A stretch of DNA of 64,000 nt, taken from an uncultured Eubacteriales bacterium. Lineage in GTDB: Bacteria > Bacillota > Clostridia > Christensenellales > CAG-917. Shown here one piece after another: positions 49,733-57,675 of this stretch (within the stretch, counting starts at the first letter, position 1; the number at the start of each line of letters is the position of its first letter). The position numbers and the translations under genes were made by a program. A model generated the notes under the pieces. The model had not been told where the DNA came from. It saw only the letters and a program-made list of their open reading frames with translations, and ran no database searches. The stretch covers positions 1-64,000 of the forward strand of contig URAF01000004.1 in assembly GCA_900545885.1 (NCBI GenBank), in the 5' to 3' direction.

Positions 49733-51661
49733 ATGAGCTTTTTGGACAAAGTGTTCGATGCTTTGGTTGATTTGGCGGAGAAACTCCCCGCTGTTGACAT
49801 AGGCTCATTTTACATTGTCGTTCTCGTCGCAATCGCCGCGTTCGGTCTTCTTGTCGGGCTCACTTTTCTAGGTTCCCGTGCAGGAAAAGTCAGACGCGCT
49901 TGCCGCAAGGTCATTGCGTATCTCGACAACGTCGCTTTCATAGACGACGACAACGTCGCCGATTTCACTACGGTATGTTTCAGTCCCAAGGCGCCCACTG
50001 CGTTGCGTGATTCGTGGGTGCAGTACATCGGCGTGCGCTATGGTTATCCCAGCGAGATAGTGACGCAGGCAGACGTATTTGACAGGGAAGTGAAGAGATA
50101 CGACAATATCCGTTCGTCTGTATTTCTTGCCATTGCTCTTGCGGTAGTCGCGCTGTTCACGTTCTGGGGACTCGGTTGCATGCGTCCCGCCGAAGTCGGT
50201 GCGGTTATGTGCCTCGGCCTTCTTGTCACGGTTGCGGTTTACATAGTGCTTTGCCGCGTGGCGTACAGACAGTACCGTTATGCACGCGAAGCGTTCTTCG
50301 AAATGCAGGACGAGCTTGACGCAAAGGTCAATCTGCAAGTCGAAAAAGACTATGCCACGGACGCGTCGCCTCTGCTTGCAATCGCGTCGCTTGTCGACGG
50401 TATCGTAGCAAAGAACATCGCAAAGCCTTACCCGCGCGTTACGGAGGCGGATATTGCGCCCGAGCCCGCCGCGCAACCCGAGCCCGCGCAGGCGCCCGAG
50501 GTTAAAGAAGACGTCGACAACGCAACTGCGCTTGAAGAAGTTGCGGCGGAAACCGAGGAGAAATCCGAAGCGGCAGCCGCGGAAGAGAATCCCGAAGAGC
50601 AGAACAACGAAGAGAATGATGTTGACGCCGAAAGCCTTTCCGACGAAGAAGAAGTCGGAGCGGACAACGGCGAAAACTATTCGGTTCAGAGCGAAGAAGA
50701 CGCGGAAAGCGGCGAAGCCGACGAAGCGGAAAAATCCGAACACGAAGAACCGACGGAAGAACAGACAGACCATGCGGACGTATCGGAAGACGACGGCGTC
50801 CGACCCGAATGCAATGAGGGTGACACTGTCGGTGCGGAGTCCGATGACAATGCAACCGACGAGGTAGTGCCCGTTTCCGACGACGCAGACGTCGCGGAAG
50901 CAGCCGCGGATAACTCTCCCTTTCGGGACATAGACGGGTCAGCGGAAGCGGCGGCTTCCGCCAATATGCGTTTTCTCGGCGTTGCGGACGTGAACGACGA
51001 AACAAGTGAACAGGCAGGCGAGGGCAGCGAAAGCGCCATCGGTTGGGAAGAAATAAATGACGAGGATGAGGAGATTATGTTCGGTAGAAAGAAAAAGAAA
51101 GCTGAAAAAGTCGAACCCCAACAGCAAGGCTATGACAATCTCATAGTCGAAAGCGAACTTATCGAGGACGATGACACGGCAGACGTCGCGGAAGCGACTC
51201 TCGTTAAGGCAGGGGACGTACGTCCCAAGGGCAACGGTGTGAGACCCGAATCGCTCGAAGGGCTCAATGTTTCCATTCGCCCTGCGGCAGCGTCGTCCGT
51301 GACCGTATCGCTCGAACCCGAAATCATTTACGTTGAGGAAGACCTCGACGAAGGCGATGAGGACGTCAAGGCACCCCGTCTTGCGAAACTGCCTCATCTT
51401 GTCGATTTCGTGTTGACGATGAAATTGTCCCGCGGCATGAAAATCAGAGTAGCCATGCTGATGTTGCAGGCTTACAACGTTTTCAAAAACAGCCCCGAGA
51501 ACAAGGCAATCGTCATTCAGTGTCTGCGCAAGATAATGCAATCGTTGATAGCCGACCAGGCGGCTGCGAAAGCGGCAGCGGCAAAAGCCGCGGCGGAACA
51601 AGCGGCAGCCGAACAGGCAGCGGCAAGCGACGACGCAAGCGAACAACCTGCGGAGAACTGA
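49733..51661 (+). CDS. Membrane protein with long acidic disordered region and Ala-rich tail
   Basis: 642 residues from the ATG at 49733 (GGAGG upstream). One helix lies near residues 21-43 and a pair near 130-175 (SVFLAIALAVVALFTFWGL; VGAVMCLGLLVTVAVYIVL), separated by a soluble ~85-residue domain. About residues 240-440 are low-complexity and extremely acidic (Glu, Asp, Ala). A short conserved-looking helical domain follows at ~550-605 (APRLAKLPHLVDFVLTMKLS...). The protein ends in an Ala/Lys/Gln coiled coil (KAAAAKAAAEQAAAEQAAA). The family is not recognised. Topology suggests a membrane scaffold with a large cytoplasmic arm. Confidence 0.75.
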   Translation: MSFLDKVFDALVDLAEKLPAVDIGSFYIVVLVAIAAFGLLVGLTFLGSRAGKVRRACRKVIAYLDNVAFIDDDNVADFTTVCFSPKAPTALRDSWVQYIGVRYGYPSEIVTQADVFDREVKRYDNIRSSVFLAIALAVVALFTFWGLGCMRPAEVGAVMCLGLLVTVAVYIVLCRVAYRQYRYAREAFFEMQDELDAKVNLQVEKDYATDASPLLAIASLVDGIVAKNIAKPYPRVTEADIAPEPAAQPEPAQAPEVKEDVDNATALEEVAAETEEKSEAAAAEENPEEQNNEENDVDAESLSDEEEVGADNGENYSVQSEEDAESGEADEAEKSEHEEPTEEQTDHADVSEDDGVRPECNEGDTVGAESDDNATDEVVPVSDDADVAEAAADNSPFRDIDGSAEAAASANMRFLGVADVNDETSEQAGEGSESAIGWEEINDEDEEIMFGRKKKKAEKVEPQQQGYDNLIVESELIEDDDTADVAEATLVKAGDVRPKGNGVRPESLEGLNVSIRPAAASSVTVSLEPEIIYVEEDLDEGDEDVKAPRLAKLPHLVDFVLTMKLSRGMKIRVAMLMLQAYNVFKNSPENKAIVIQCLRKIMQSLIADQAAAKAAAAKAAAEQAAAEQAAASDDASEQPAEN

Positions 51662-51970
51662 CGGAACGGCGACATTTCCCGTCTGCGCCTTTGCATATGC
51701 GTAGGCGCGGTTTGCTTATCTTATCGCAAGTAGGGACACAAATTTCGGCATACAGTCAGTAATCGTAATTTGCGGTTTTGTTGGCGTATGTTATTGCGTC
51801 TAATCGCGCGTTGTGAGTGCATGGCAATATGCATTGCACGCAACGTAAAAGTGTTGAACGAAATCTTACGTTCGGGCTTGTGCATTAAGAAAAGCAATAT
51901 TTGTTGTTTAGCCAAGAAATAATCTTTTCGTCTTGCGAACTTAATCGACAGTCATAATTCAGTCAATAAA
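51662..51970. other. Intergenic region without a gene
   Basis: A hairpin GCGCCT (51685-51690) with AGGCGC (51703-51708) follows the preceding stop codon and may be part of its 3' end. No credible ORF or promoter was seen in the remainder. Confidence 0.4.
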
Positions 51971-52008
51971 AAAAGCGCGTGTTTTGGTATTCTAAACACG
52001 CGTTTTAT
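51967..52008. terminator. Bidirectional terminator upstream of the 3' end of corA
   Basis: CGCGTGTTT (51976-51984), 9-nt loop, AAACACGCG (51994-52002), with an A-run to the left and TTTTATTTG to the right. It suits both the plus-strand gene ending at 51661 and the minus-strand corA. 52009-52138 is AT-rich without a feature. Confidence 0.8.
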
Positions 52009-52138
52009 TTGTCTTTGTTATTACGTTCGATAATTGTCCGATACAATTCAAACTCAGTTTAACCGCAATCGAACTTGAATTTTATCCTTAAAGGGCAAAT
52101 AGTCAGTCGGTGCAAAATGAGGATTTTTAATAACCGAC

Positions 52139-53098
52139 TTATTTGAGGAATTTCTTTTTCCAGAGCAGTATTCCCGCGATAAGACAGACTACGACGGATA
52201 TTCCGATTACCACCCAGAAGCCCCACGATTCGCCTTCGAAAGGTACGCCCGTGTTCATGCCCCAGAATGCACCTATCATACTAGGGATTGCAACCAACAG
52301 CGTGAGAGAAGTCAGCACTTTCATGACGACGTTCAGGTTGTTGGATATAATCGAAGCGTACGCGTCCATCGTTCCCGAAAGAATGTCGCGGTAGATGTTC
52401 GACATTTCGATTGCCTGTTTGTTTTCGATTATGACGTCTTCCCACAAATCCTCGTCTTCGTCGTAGAATTTGGTGAGTTTGGGCAGTTTGTCGAGAACGA
52501 CGCTGTTAGAGCGCAGGGAAGTGGAGAAGTACACCAGCGATTTCTCAAGGTCGAGCATTTCGATGAGCTCGCTGTTCTTCATTGATTTTTCCAGTTCGTT
52601 CTGAACGCGTTGGCTTGCACGGTCAATCTGTTTGAGGTAGTGCAGGAACTTTTTGGATATCGTGTACTGCAACTGAATGAGAAAACGCGTGCGCTTGTGC
52701 AGATTGAGGTCGCGGATAAAACGCGCCGACAGCATATCGTCGATAAGGCTGGTTTCTTCCAGACAAACCGTTATCATCGTTTCGCCGACGGAGATAAAGC
52801 CGAAAGGCAAAGTAGTGTAGGTGTAGTGCGTTTCGTCTTCTTCGGTGAAAGGTATGTCGGTCACTACCAGCACCGCGCCGGTGTCGTCGTCTTTCTCGAC
52901 ACGCGCACGTTCTTCTTCGTCCAGTGCGGCTTTGATCATGTCTTCGTTGACGCCCACGGTTTTCGCGATAAATTCGATTTCCTTGTCGGTCGGGTTCGCC
53001 ATATGAATCCAATGGTCGCGAAAGTCGTAGGCAGGCGTAAGCAGTTCGCTGTCTACAGTGATGGTGGATTTGTTGATTTTCTTGTAAACTTGGAGCAT
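52139..53098 (-). CDS. corA: CorA-family divalent metal ion transporter
   Basis: 319 residues from the ATG at 53098 (AAGGAGGAAG upstream; the frame stays open 13 codons further). The large N-terminal cytosolic domain starts MLQVYKKINKSTITVDSELL and ends in long helices (LVYFSTSLRSNSVVLDKLPK...). The first membrane helix is followed by the selectivity motif GMNTGVPFEG, which contains the invariant Gly-Met-Asn. A second helix and a basic tail (LWKKKFLK) complete the CorA fold. It forms a pentameric Mg2+ (or Co2+/Ni2+) channel. A structured 126-nt leader precedes it. Confidence 0.94.
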   Translation of the reverse strand: MLQVYKKINKSTITVDSELLTPAYDFRDHWIHMANPTDKEIEFIAKTVGVNEDMIKAALDEEERARVEKDDDTGAVLVVTDIPFTEEDETHYTYTTLPFGFISVGETMITVCLEETSLIDDMLSARFIRDLNLHKRTRFLIQLQYTISKKFLHYLKQIDRASQRVQNELEKSMKNSELIEMLDLEKSLVYFSTSLRSNSVVLDKLPKLTKFYDEDEDLWEDVIIENKQAIEMSNIYRDILSGTMDAYASIISNNLNVVMKVLTSLTLLVAIPSMIGAFWGMNTGVPFEGESWGFWVVIGISVVVCLIAGILLWKKKFLK

Positions 53099-53224
53099 AA
53101 GCTTCCTCCTTGATACGGAACAAAACGCCACGTTCAAGGGGAGCCCGAAACGTGTGCGTTCTATGGGAGTTGATGCCTACTTCGAGGGTCAGCGTCCATT
53201 TTGCACCTCAAAAATTTTTTCTGT
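53099..53224 (-). promoter_or_regulatory. Structured leader of corA, unassigned regulatory RNA candidate
   Basis: From the predicted start near 53224 the leader can form GAGG...CCTC early on. It then forms a long hairpin in which AACGC-A-CACGTT pairs with AACGTG-GCGTT, closing a 14-nt loop and followed by TTGTT. That hairpin ends about 25 nt before the ribosome binding site, as expected for an attenuator. M-box core sequences were not recognised. The architecture fits ion-dependent control (inference). Confidence 0.45.
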
Positions 53225-53230
53225 ACTGTT

Positions 53231-53259
53231 ATCTTATCAAAAAAAAATCGTAAAGGCAA
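53231..53259 (-). promoter_or_regulatory. Promoter of corA
   Basis: On the minus strand TTGCCT (53254-53259), 17 bp including a T9 tract, TAAGAT (53231-53236). Confidence 0.5.
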
Positions 53260-53269
53260 CCAAAAACGA

Positions 53270-53298
53270 TTGCCAAAAATCCGTTTTTTTGGTAGACT
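53270..53298 (+). promoter_or_regulatory. Promoter of ppdK
   Basis: TTGCCA (53270-53275), 17 bp, TAGACT (53293-53298). Its -35 box is 10 bp from that of the divergent corA promoter. Confidence 0.55.
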
Positions 53299-53345
53299 TT
53301 AACAAAATAATTTTATAGTTTATTTTTCTACCTATGGAGGCTAAA

Positions 53346-55991
53346 ATGAAGAAGTTCGTTTATCAGTTCAAGGAAGCGAGCGTTGCCGATTGCGACAGAC
53401 GCGCGTTGTTCGGCGGTAAAGGCGCCAACCTCGCGGAAATGACCAAACTCGGTATGCCTGTTCCTCAGGGTTTCACCATCACCACCGAAGCCTGCACTCA
53501 ATACTACAAAGACGGCGAGAAAATCAATGACGCAATCCAGGCCGAAATCATGGAAAACATCGGCAAACTGGAAAAAATCGTCGGAAAAGAATTCGGTTCT
53601 CTCGACAATCCTCTTCTCGTTTCCGTCCGTTCCGGTGCACGCGCATCCATGCCCGGTATGATGGACACCATCCTCAACCTCGGTCTCAATGACGAAGTCG
53701 TCGAACGTTTCGCGGTCAAGACCAACAACCGTCGTTTCGCATACGACAGCTACCGTCGTTTCATTCAGATGTATTCCGACGTCGTTATGGAAGTCGGCAA
53801 GAAGTACTTCGAAGCCCTCATCGACGAGATGAAGGAAAAGAAAGGCGTCAAACTTGACACCGAACTCGATGCAGGCGACCTCAAAGAACTTGCAGAGCAG
53901 TTCAAAGCGGAATACAAATCCAAAATCGGTACCGATTTCCCTCAGGACCCCAAAGAACAGCTTATGGGCGCTGTCAAAGCGGTTTTCCGCAGCTGGGACA
54001 ACCCCCGCGCGATTTACTATCGCCGCATGAACGACATCCCCGGCGACTGGGGCACCGCAGTCAACGTTCAGATGATGGTCTTCGGTAACATGGGCAACAC
54101 CTCCGGCACCGGCGTTGCGTTCTCCAGAAACCCCGCCACCGGCGAAAAGGGTCTCTTCGGTGAATACCTTATGAACGCACAGGGCGAAGACGTTGTCGCA
54201 GGCGTCCGCACCCCTCAACCCATTTCCGAACTTCAGAAAGACAACCCCGCTGTTTACGAACAGTTCAAGAATATCGTCGACACTCTCGAAAAGCATTACA
54301 GAGATATGCAGGATATGGAGTTCACCATCGAAGAAGGCAAACTCTTTATGTTGCAGACCAGAAACGGCAAGCGTACCGCTGCCGCGGCACTCAAAATCGC
54401 TTGCGACCTTGTTGACGAAGGTATGATTACCGACAAAGAAGCCGTCCTTATGATTGACCCCAAACAGCTCGACGCGCTTCTGCATCCTCAATTCGACGCA
54501 GCCGCACTCAAAAAGGCTCAGCCCATCGGAAGCGCACTTCCCGCATCTCCCGGTGCTGCCTGCGGTAAAGTCGTATTCACCGCCGAAGACGCAACCGATT
54601 GGGTCGTCAACAAAGGCGAAAGCAAAGTCGTCCTCGTTCGTCTCGAAACTTCTCCCGAAGACATCGAAGGTATGCACTATGCACAAGGCATTCTCACCGT
54701 TCGCGGCGGCATGACCTCTCACGCGGCAGTCGTTGCACGCGGTATGGGTACCTGCTGCGTTTCCGGTTGCGGCGACATCAAGATCGACGAAGAGAAGAAA
54801 GTCTTTACGCTCGGCGGAAAGACCTTCCACGAAGGCGACTGGATTTCCCTCGACGGTTCCACGGGCAAAATCTACGGCGAAGCCATTCCCACCGTTGCGG
54901 CATCCGTTACCGGTGACTTCGGCAGACTTATGGCGTGGGCGGACAAATACCGTGCACTGCAAGTCAGAACCAACGCCGACACTCCCAAGGACGCACGTCA
55001 GGCGAGAGCATTCGGCGCACAGGGTATCGGTCTGTGCCGTACCGAACATATGTTCTTCGAAGCGGACAGAATCGCGGCAATGCGCGAAATGATCGTTTCC
55101 GACACCGTCGAAAAGAGAGAAAGAGCACTCAACAAGCTCCTGCCCATGCAGCAAGGTGACTTCGAAGCGCTTTACGAAGCACTCGAAGGTTGCCCCGTAA
55201 CCATTCGTTTCCTGGATCCTCCGCTTCACGAATTCCTTCCCACCGAGGAAGCAGACATCGAAGCGCTCGCAAAGGAAATGAACATGACCGTCGATGCAAT
55301 CAAAGCGATTATCACTTCCTTGCACGAATTCAACCCCATGATGGGTCACCGCGGATGCCGTCTTGCTGTCACGTATCCCGAAATCGCGGTTATGCAGACC
55401 AAGGCTGTCATTCAGGCGGCAATCGCAGTTCAGAAAAAACACGCAGACTGGAAAGTCGTGCCCGAAATCATGATTCCTCTCGTCGGCGAAGTCAAAGAAC
55501 TTGCATACGTCAAATCCGTCGTTACCAAGACTGCTGACGAATGCATCGAAAAAGCAGGCGTCAAGATGACCTACAAAGTCGGTACGATGATCGAAATTCC
55601 TCGTGCGGCAATCACTGCGGACGCAATCGCAAAAGAAGCGGAATTCTTCTCCTTCGGCACCAACGACCTGACCCAGATGACGTTCGGTTTCAGCCGTGAC
55701 GACGCAGGCAAGTTCCTCGGCGCATACTACGACAAGAAGATTTACGAATCCGATCCGTTTGCACGTCTCGACCAAGTCGGCGTCGGCAGACTCGTCAAGA
55801 TGGCGGCAGAAATGGGCAGAGCAACCCGTCCCGACATTCACCTCGGTATCTGCGGTGAACACGGCGGCGATCCCAGCACCATCGAATTCTGCCACAACGT
55901 CGGTCTCGACTATGTTTCTTGCTCTCCCTTCCGCGTACCTATCGCAAGACTCGCGGCAGCGCAAGCAAACATCAAAAATCCCCGCAAGTAA
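53346..55991 (+). CDS. ppdK: Pyruvate, phosphate dikinase (PPDK)
   Basis: 881 residues from the ATG at 53346 (GGAGG upstream). The N-terminal ATP-grasp domain opens FGGKGANLAEMTKLGMPVPQ and contains VSVRSGARASMPGMMDTILN. The phosphohistidine domain has GGMTSHAAVVARGMG with the catalytic His. The C-terminal TIM barrel has the PEP-binding signature ending FGTNDLTQMTFGFSRDD and the closing GICGEHGGDP with the general acid Cys. It interconverts pyruvate, ATP and Pi with PEP, AMP and PPi and lets anaerobes run glycolysis with pyrophosphate. Its more uniform choice of C-ending codons than neighbouring genes suggests high expression. Confidence 0.98.
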   Translation: MKKFVYQFKEASVADCDRRALFGGKGANLAEMTKLGMPVPQGFTITTEACTQYYKDGEKINDAIQAEIMENIGKLEKIVGKEFGSLDNPLLVSVRSGARASMPGMMDTILNLGLNDEVVERFAVKTNNRRFAYDSYRRFIQMYSDVVMEVGKKYFEALIDEMKEKKGVKLDTELDAGDLKELAEQFKAEYKSKIGTDFPQDPKEQLMGAVKAVFRSWDNPRAIYYRRMNDIPGDWGTAVNVQMMVFGNMGNTSGTGVAFSRNPATGEKGLFGEYLMNAQGEDVVAGVRTPQPISELQKDNPAVYEQFKNIVDTLEKHYRDMQDMEFTIEEGKLFMLQTRNGKRTAAAALKIACDLVDEGMITDKEAVLMIDPKQLDALLHPQFDAAALKKAQPIGSALPASPGAACGKVVFTAEDATDWVVNKGESKVVLVRLETSPEDIEGMHYAQGILTVRGGMTSHAAVVARGMGTCCVSGCGDIKIDEEKKVFTLGGKTFHEGDWISLDGSTGKIYGEAIPTVAASVTGDFGRLMAWADKYRALQVRTNADTPKDARQARAFGAQGIGLCRTEHMFFEADRIAAMREMIVSDTVEKRERALNKLLPMQQGDFEALYEALEGCPVTIRFLDPPLHEFLPTEEADIEALAKEMNMTVDAIKAIITSLHEFNPMMGHRGCRLAVTYPEIAVMQTKAVIQAAIAVQKKHADWKVVPEIMIPLVGEVKELAYVKSVVTKTADECIEKAGVKMTYKVGTMIEIPRAAITADAIAKEAEFFSFGTNDLTQMTFGFSRDDAGKFLGAYYDKKIYESDPFARLDQVGVGRLVKMAAEMGRATRPDIHLGICGEHGGDPSTIEFCHNVGLDYVSCSPFRVPIARLAAAQANIKNPRK

Positions 55992-56013
55992 CATTGCATA
56001 ACCAATCAAAACA

Positions 56014-56045
56014 ACAAAAAGCCCGTCAGATGACGGGCTTTTTAA
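56014..56045 (+). terminator. Terminator of ppdK
   Basis: AAAAA, GCCCGTC (56021-56027), loop AGAT, GACGGGC (56032-56038), TTTTTAAT. Confidence 0.88.
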
Positions 56046-56189
56046 TACGTTTTTTCAAATTGTAATAACGAAAAAGTAATGCAATAAATACTTGCGTGTG
56101 TGGTGTGTTTGTAGTGGAAAGGGATTATAGAGTATGGTCTTGTAGTTATGTTTAAGTTTTAGAGTTATTTATTAATAATCTAAATATAA

Positions 56190-56225
56190 ATAAAGAAAGC
56201 CCGTCGGTTGGACGGGCTTTTTTGA
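56190..56225. terminator. Terminator of the LacI-type regulator gene (bidirectional)
   Basis: GCCCGTC (56199-56205), loop GGTTG, GACGGGC (56211-56217), flanked by A-rich and T7 runs. The stem is identical to that of the ppdK terminator 180 bp away. 56046-56189 is AT-rich without a gene. Confidence 0.8.
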
Positions 56226-56408
56226 TTGGTGTGGTGATGTCGGGTGTCGTCAACATTGGTTGTGAGCGCAACGCGTTTAGCCTTGGCGGTGTGCGCCGTG
56301 AGGGTGGGTGAGTTGCGACAGAGTGTTGGGGCGAGGACTGCACGCGAAAATAGGTGTGACAGACCTTGCGGCAAAAAGGTTGTGACAAAGGCAGGGACGG
56401 GAGAGGGG
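56226..56408 (-). other. C-rich, G-poor 3' untranslated region of the regulator gene
   Basis: Read on the minus strand this ~180-nt stretch is visibly rich in C and A with few G and little secondary structure (runs such as CTGACCCCTCTCCCGTCCCT and ACTCACCCACCCTCAC). It lies between the stop codon at 56409 and the terminator. No credible ORF was found. Confidence 0.5.
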
Positions 56409-57365
56409 TCAGTCGCGGATTGCGAGAGAGGGGACGATTTTCTCCTTGTAGACTTTGTCGGTTTTGTCGTTGATGCATTTGCATATCGAGTCGGTAAGAG
56501 AGTCGGAATTCTGTCTTACGGCGGACACGGAGCAAAATTCAAGCCACTGGTTGTCGTCGAAAGAAATGAGGTCGACTTCTTTTTCGAGATTGCCGCGTTT
56601 CAGGTGAGAGAGCACCTCGAAACCGAACTGGTTTGTCGCGGTGATGATTCCGTCGGGACGGAATTCGTCGATGGCGCGGTAGAGTATGTCTACATTGTAA
56701 TCCATCAGAGGGAAGTTGATGACTTTGGACGCGACGGTCGTGCCTTTCAACGCTTGCATAAAGCCGGTGGAACGGTTGGGTTTGACGGCGTTGAAGTCGA
56801 GATACTTGTAGGAAACGTCGACGAGAAGCAATCGTTTGCAACCTTTTTTGAGAAGATGCTCGGTTGCGGCGAAACAGCCTTGTTCGTCGTCGTTGATTAT
56901 CGTGTCGAGTCCTTGGTATATATCGCGGAAAAGCTGAATGACTTTTATGCCGTTCTGTTTTGCGATGTCGATTATGGGTTGGTTGCGGTCGCTGGTCGGA
57001 ATGAAAAGTATTGCCGAAACGCGGTTTGCAATGAGAGAACGGAAACTCTTTTCCTCGTCGGACGGATTTTCGGAACTGAAAGCGATGATGAGTTCCATTC
57101 CGTTTGAGGAGAGCAGTTCGTGAAGGTGAGAAAGAATGCCGAAATAGTATTCGTTCTTTATGTCGGAAATTATAAAACCTACGGTGCGGAAAGTGTTGGT
57201 TTTGAGTTGCTGCGCGGTAGCGTTTGCTATATATCCGAGTTGTGTTGCCGCGTTGGTTACTCTTTCGTAAGTTTCCTTGCTGATGTATCCCAGATTTCGC
57301 AGAGCGCGGGACGCTGTTGCGGTGGACACGTTGGCAAGGCTTGCCACGTCTTTAATCGTTATCAT
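56409..57365 (-). CDS. LacI/GalR-family transcriptional regulator of the fructoside module
   Basis: 318 residues. The LacI-type helix-turn-helix is at residues 1-25 (ITIKDVASLANVSTATASRA), with the hinge helix near NATAQQLKTN. The periplasmic-binding-protein-like effector domain follows from FRTVGFIISDIKNEYYFGIL to the end and has IIAFSSENPSDEEKSFRSLI. GGGAGA precedes the ATG. It is divergent from the GH32 operon, whose promoter region carries a perfect ATGTAAACGTTTACAT palindrome of LacI-operator type. It is probably the local repressor responding to a fructoside or its product. A CcpA role is less likely because the gene sits beside its own target. Confidence 0.92.
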   Translation of the reverse strand: MITIKDVASLANVSTATASRALRNLGYISKETYERVTNAATQLGYIANATAQQLKTNTFRTVGFIISDIKNEYYFGILSHLHELLSSNGMELIIAFSSENPSDEEKSFRSLIANRVSAILFIPTSDRNQPIIDIAKQNGIKVIQLFRDIYQGLDTIINDDEQGCFAATEHLLKKGCKRLLLVDVSYKYLDFNAVKPNRSTGFMQALKGTTVASKVINFPLMDYNVDILYRAIDEFRPDGIITATNQFGFEVLSHLKRGNLEKEVDLISFDDNQWLEFCSVSAVRQNSDSLTDSICKCINDKTDKVYKEKIVPSLAIRD

Positions 57366-57426
57366 TTTCTCCCTTATGACTCCTGACTAGTGCAAAAACT
57401 GTTATTTTGAGTTAATAACAAAAAAT

Positions 57427-57456
57427 ATTATAGCAAACTATATAGAGAAATGTAAA
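57427..57456 (-). promoter_or_regulatory. Promoter of the LacI-type regulator
   Basis: On the minus strand TTTACA (57451-57456), 18 bp, TATAAT (57427-57432). An inverted repeat GTTATT (57401-57406) with AATAAC (57414-57419) lies downstream of it. Confidence 0.5.
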
Positions 57457-57563
57457 GTAGTTATTTGAATTTCGAGCGGCAAAATCGCGGTTATCATACG
57501 AAAAAGGCAAATTTGTTGCTTAACCTTATAAATTTACACGTGTGTTGAAATGTAAAAAATGTA

Positions 57564-57592
57564 TTGACAATATGTAAACGATTGTATATAAT
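57564..57592 (+). promoter_or_regulatory. Consensus promoter of the fructoside operon with operator-like spacer
   Basis: TTGACA (57564-57569), 17 bp, TATAAT (57587-57592). The spacer holds TATGTAAACGATTGTATA (57571-57588), an imperfect copy of the downstream palindrome. Confidence 0.8.
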
Positions 57593-57604
57593 ACAAGCAA
57601 CAGA

Positions 57605-57624
57605 ATATGTAAACGTTTACATAT
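57605..57624 (+). promoter_or_regulatory. LacI-type operator, perfect 20-bp palindrome
   Basis: ATATGTAAACGTTTACATAT with central CpG, the classic LacI-family half-site arrangement. It lies about 5-25 bp downstream of the predicted transcription start. Confidence 0.8.
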
Positions 57625-57675
57625 GCCGAAAACGACTTTTGAAAACCATTCAATACTATTAGGGGGGAATTGATA

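Noticed and set aside
53328..56009. 893-codon open frame on the minus strand
   Set aside because: It is the exact antisense of ppdK. The Cys/Phe/Val-rich translation has no domain and no ribosome binding site.
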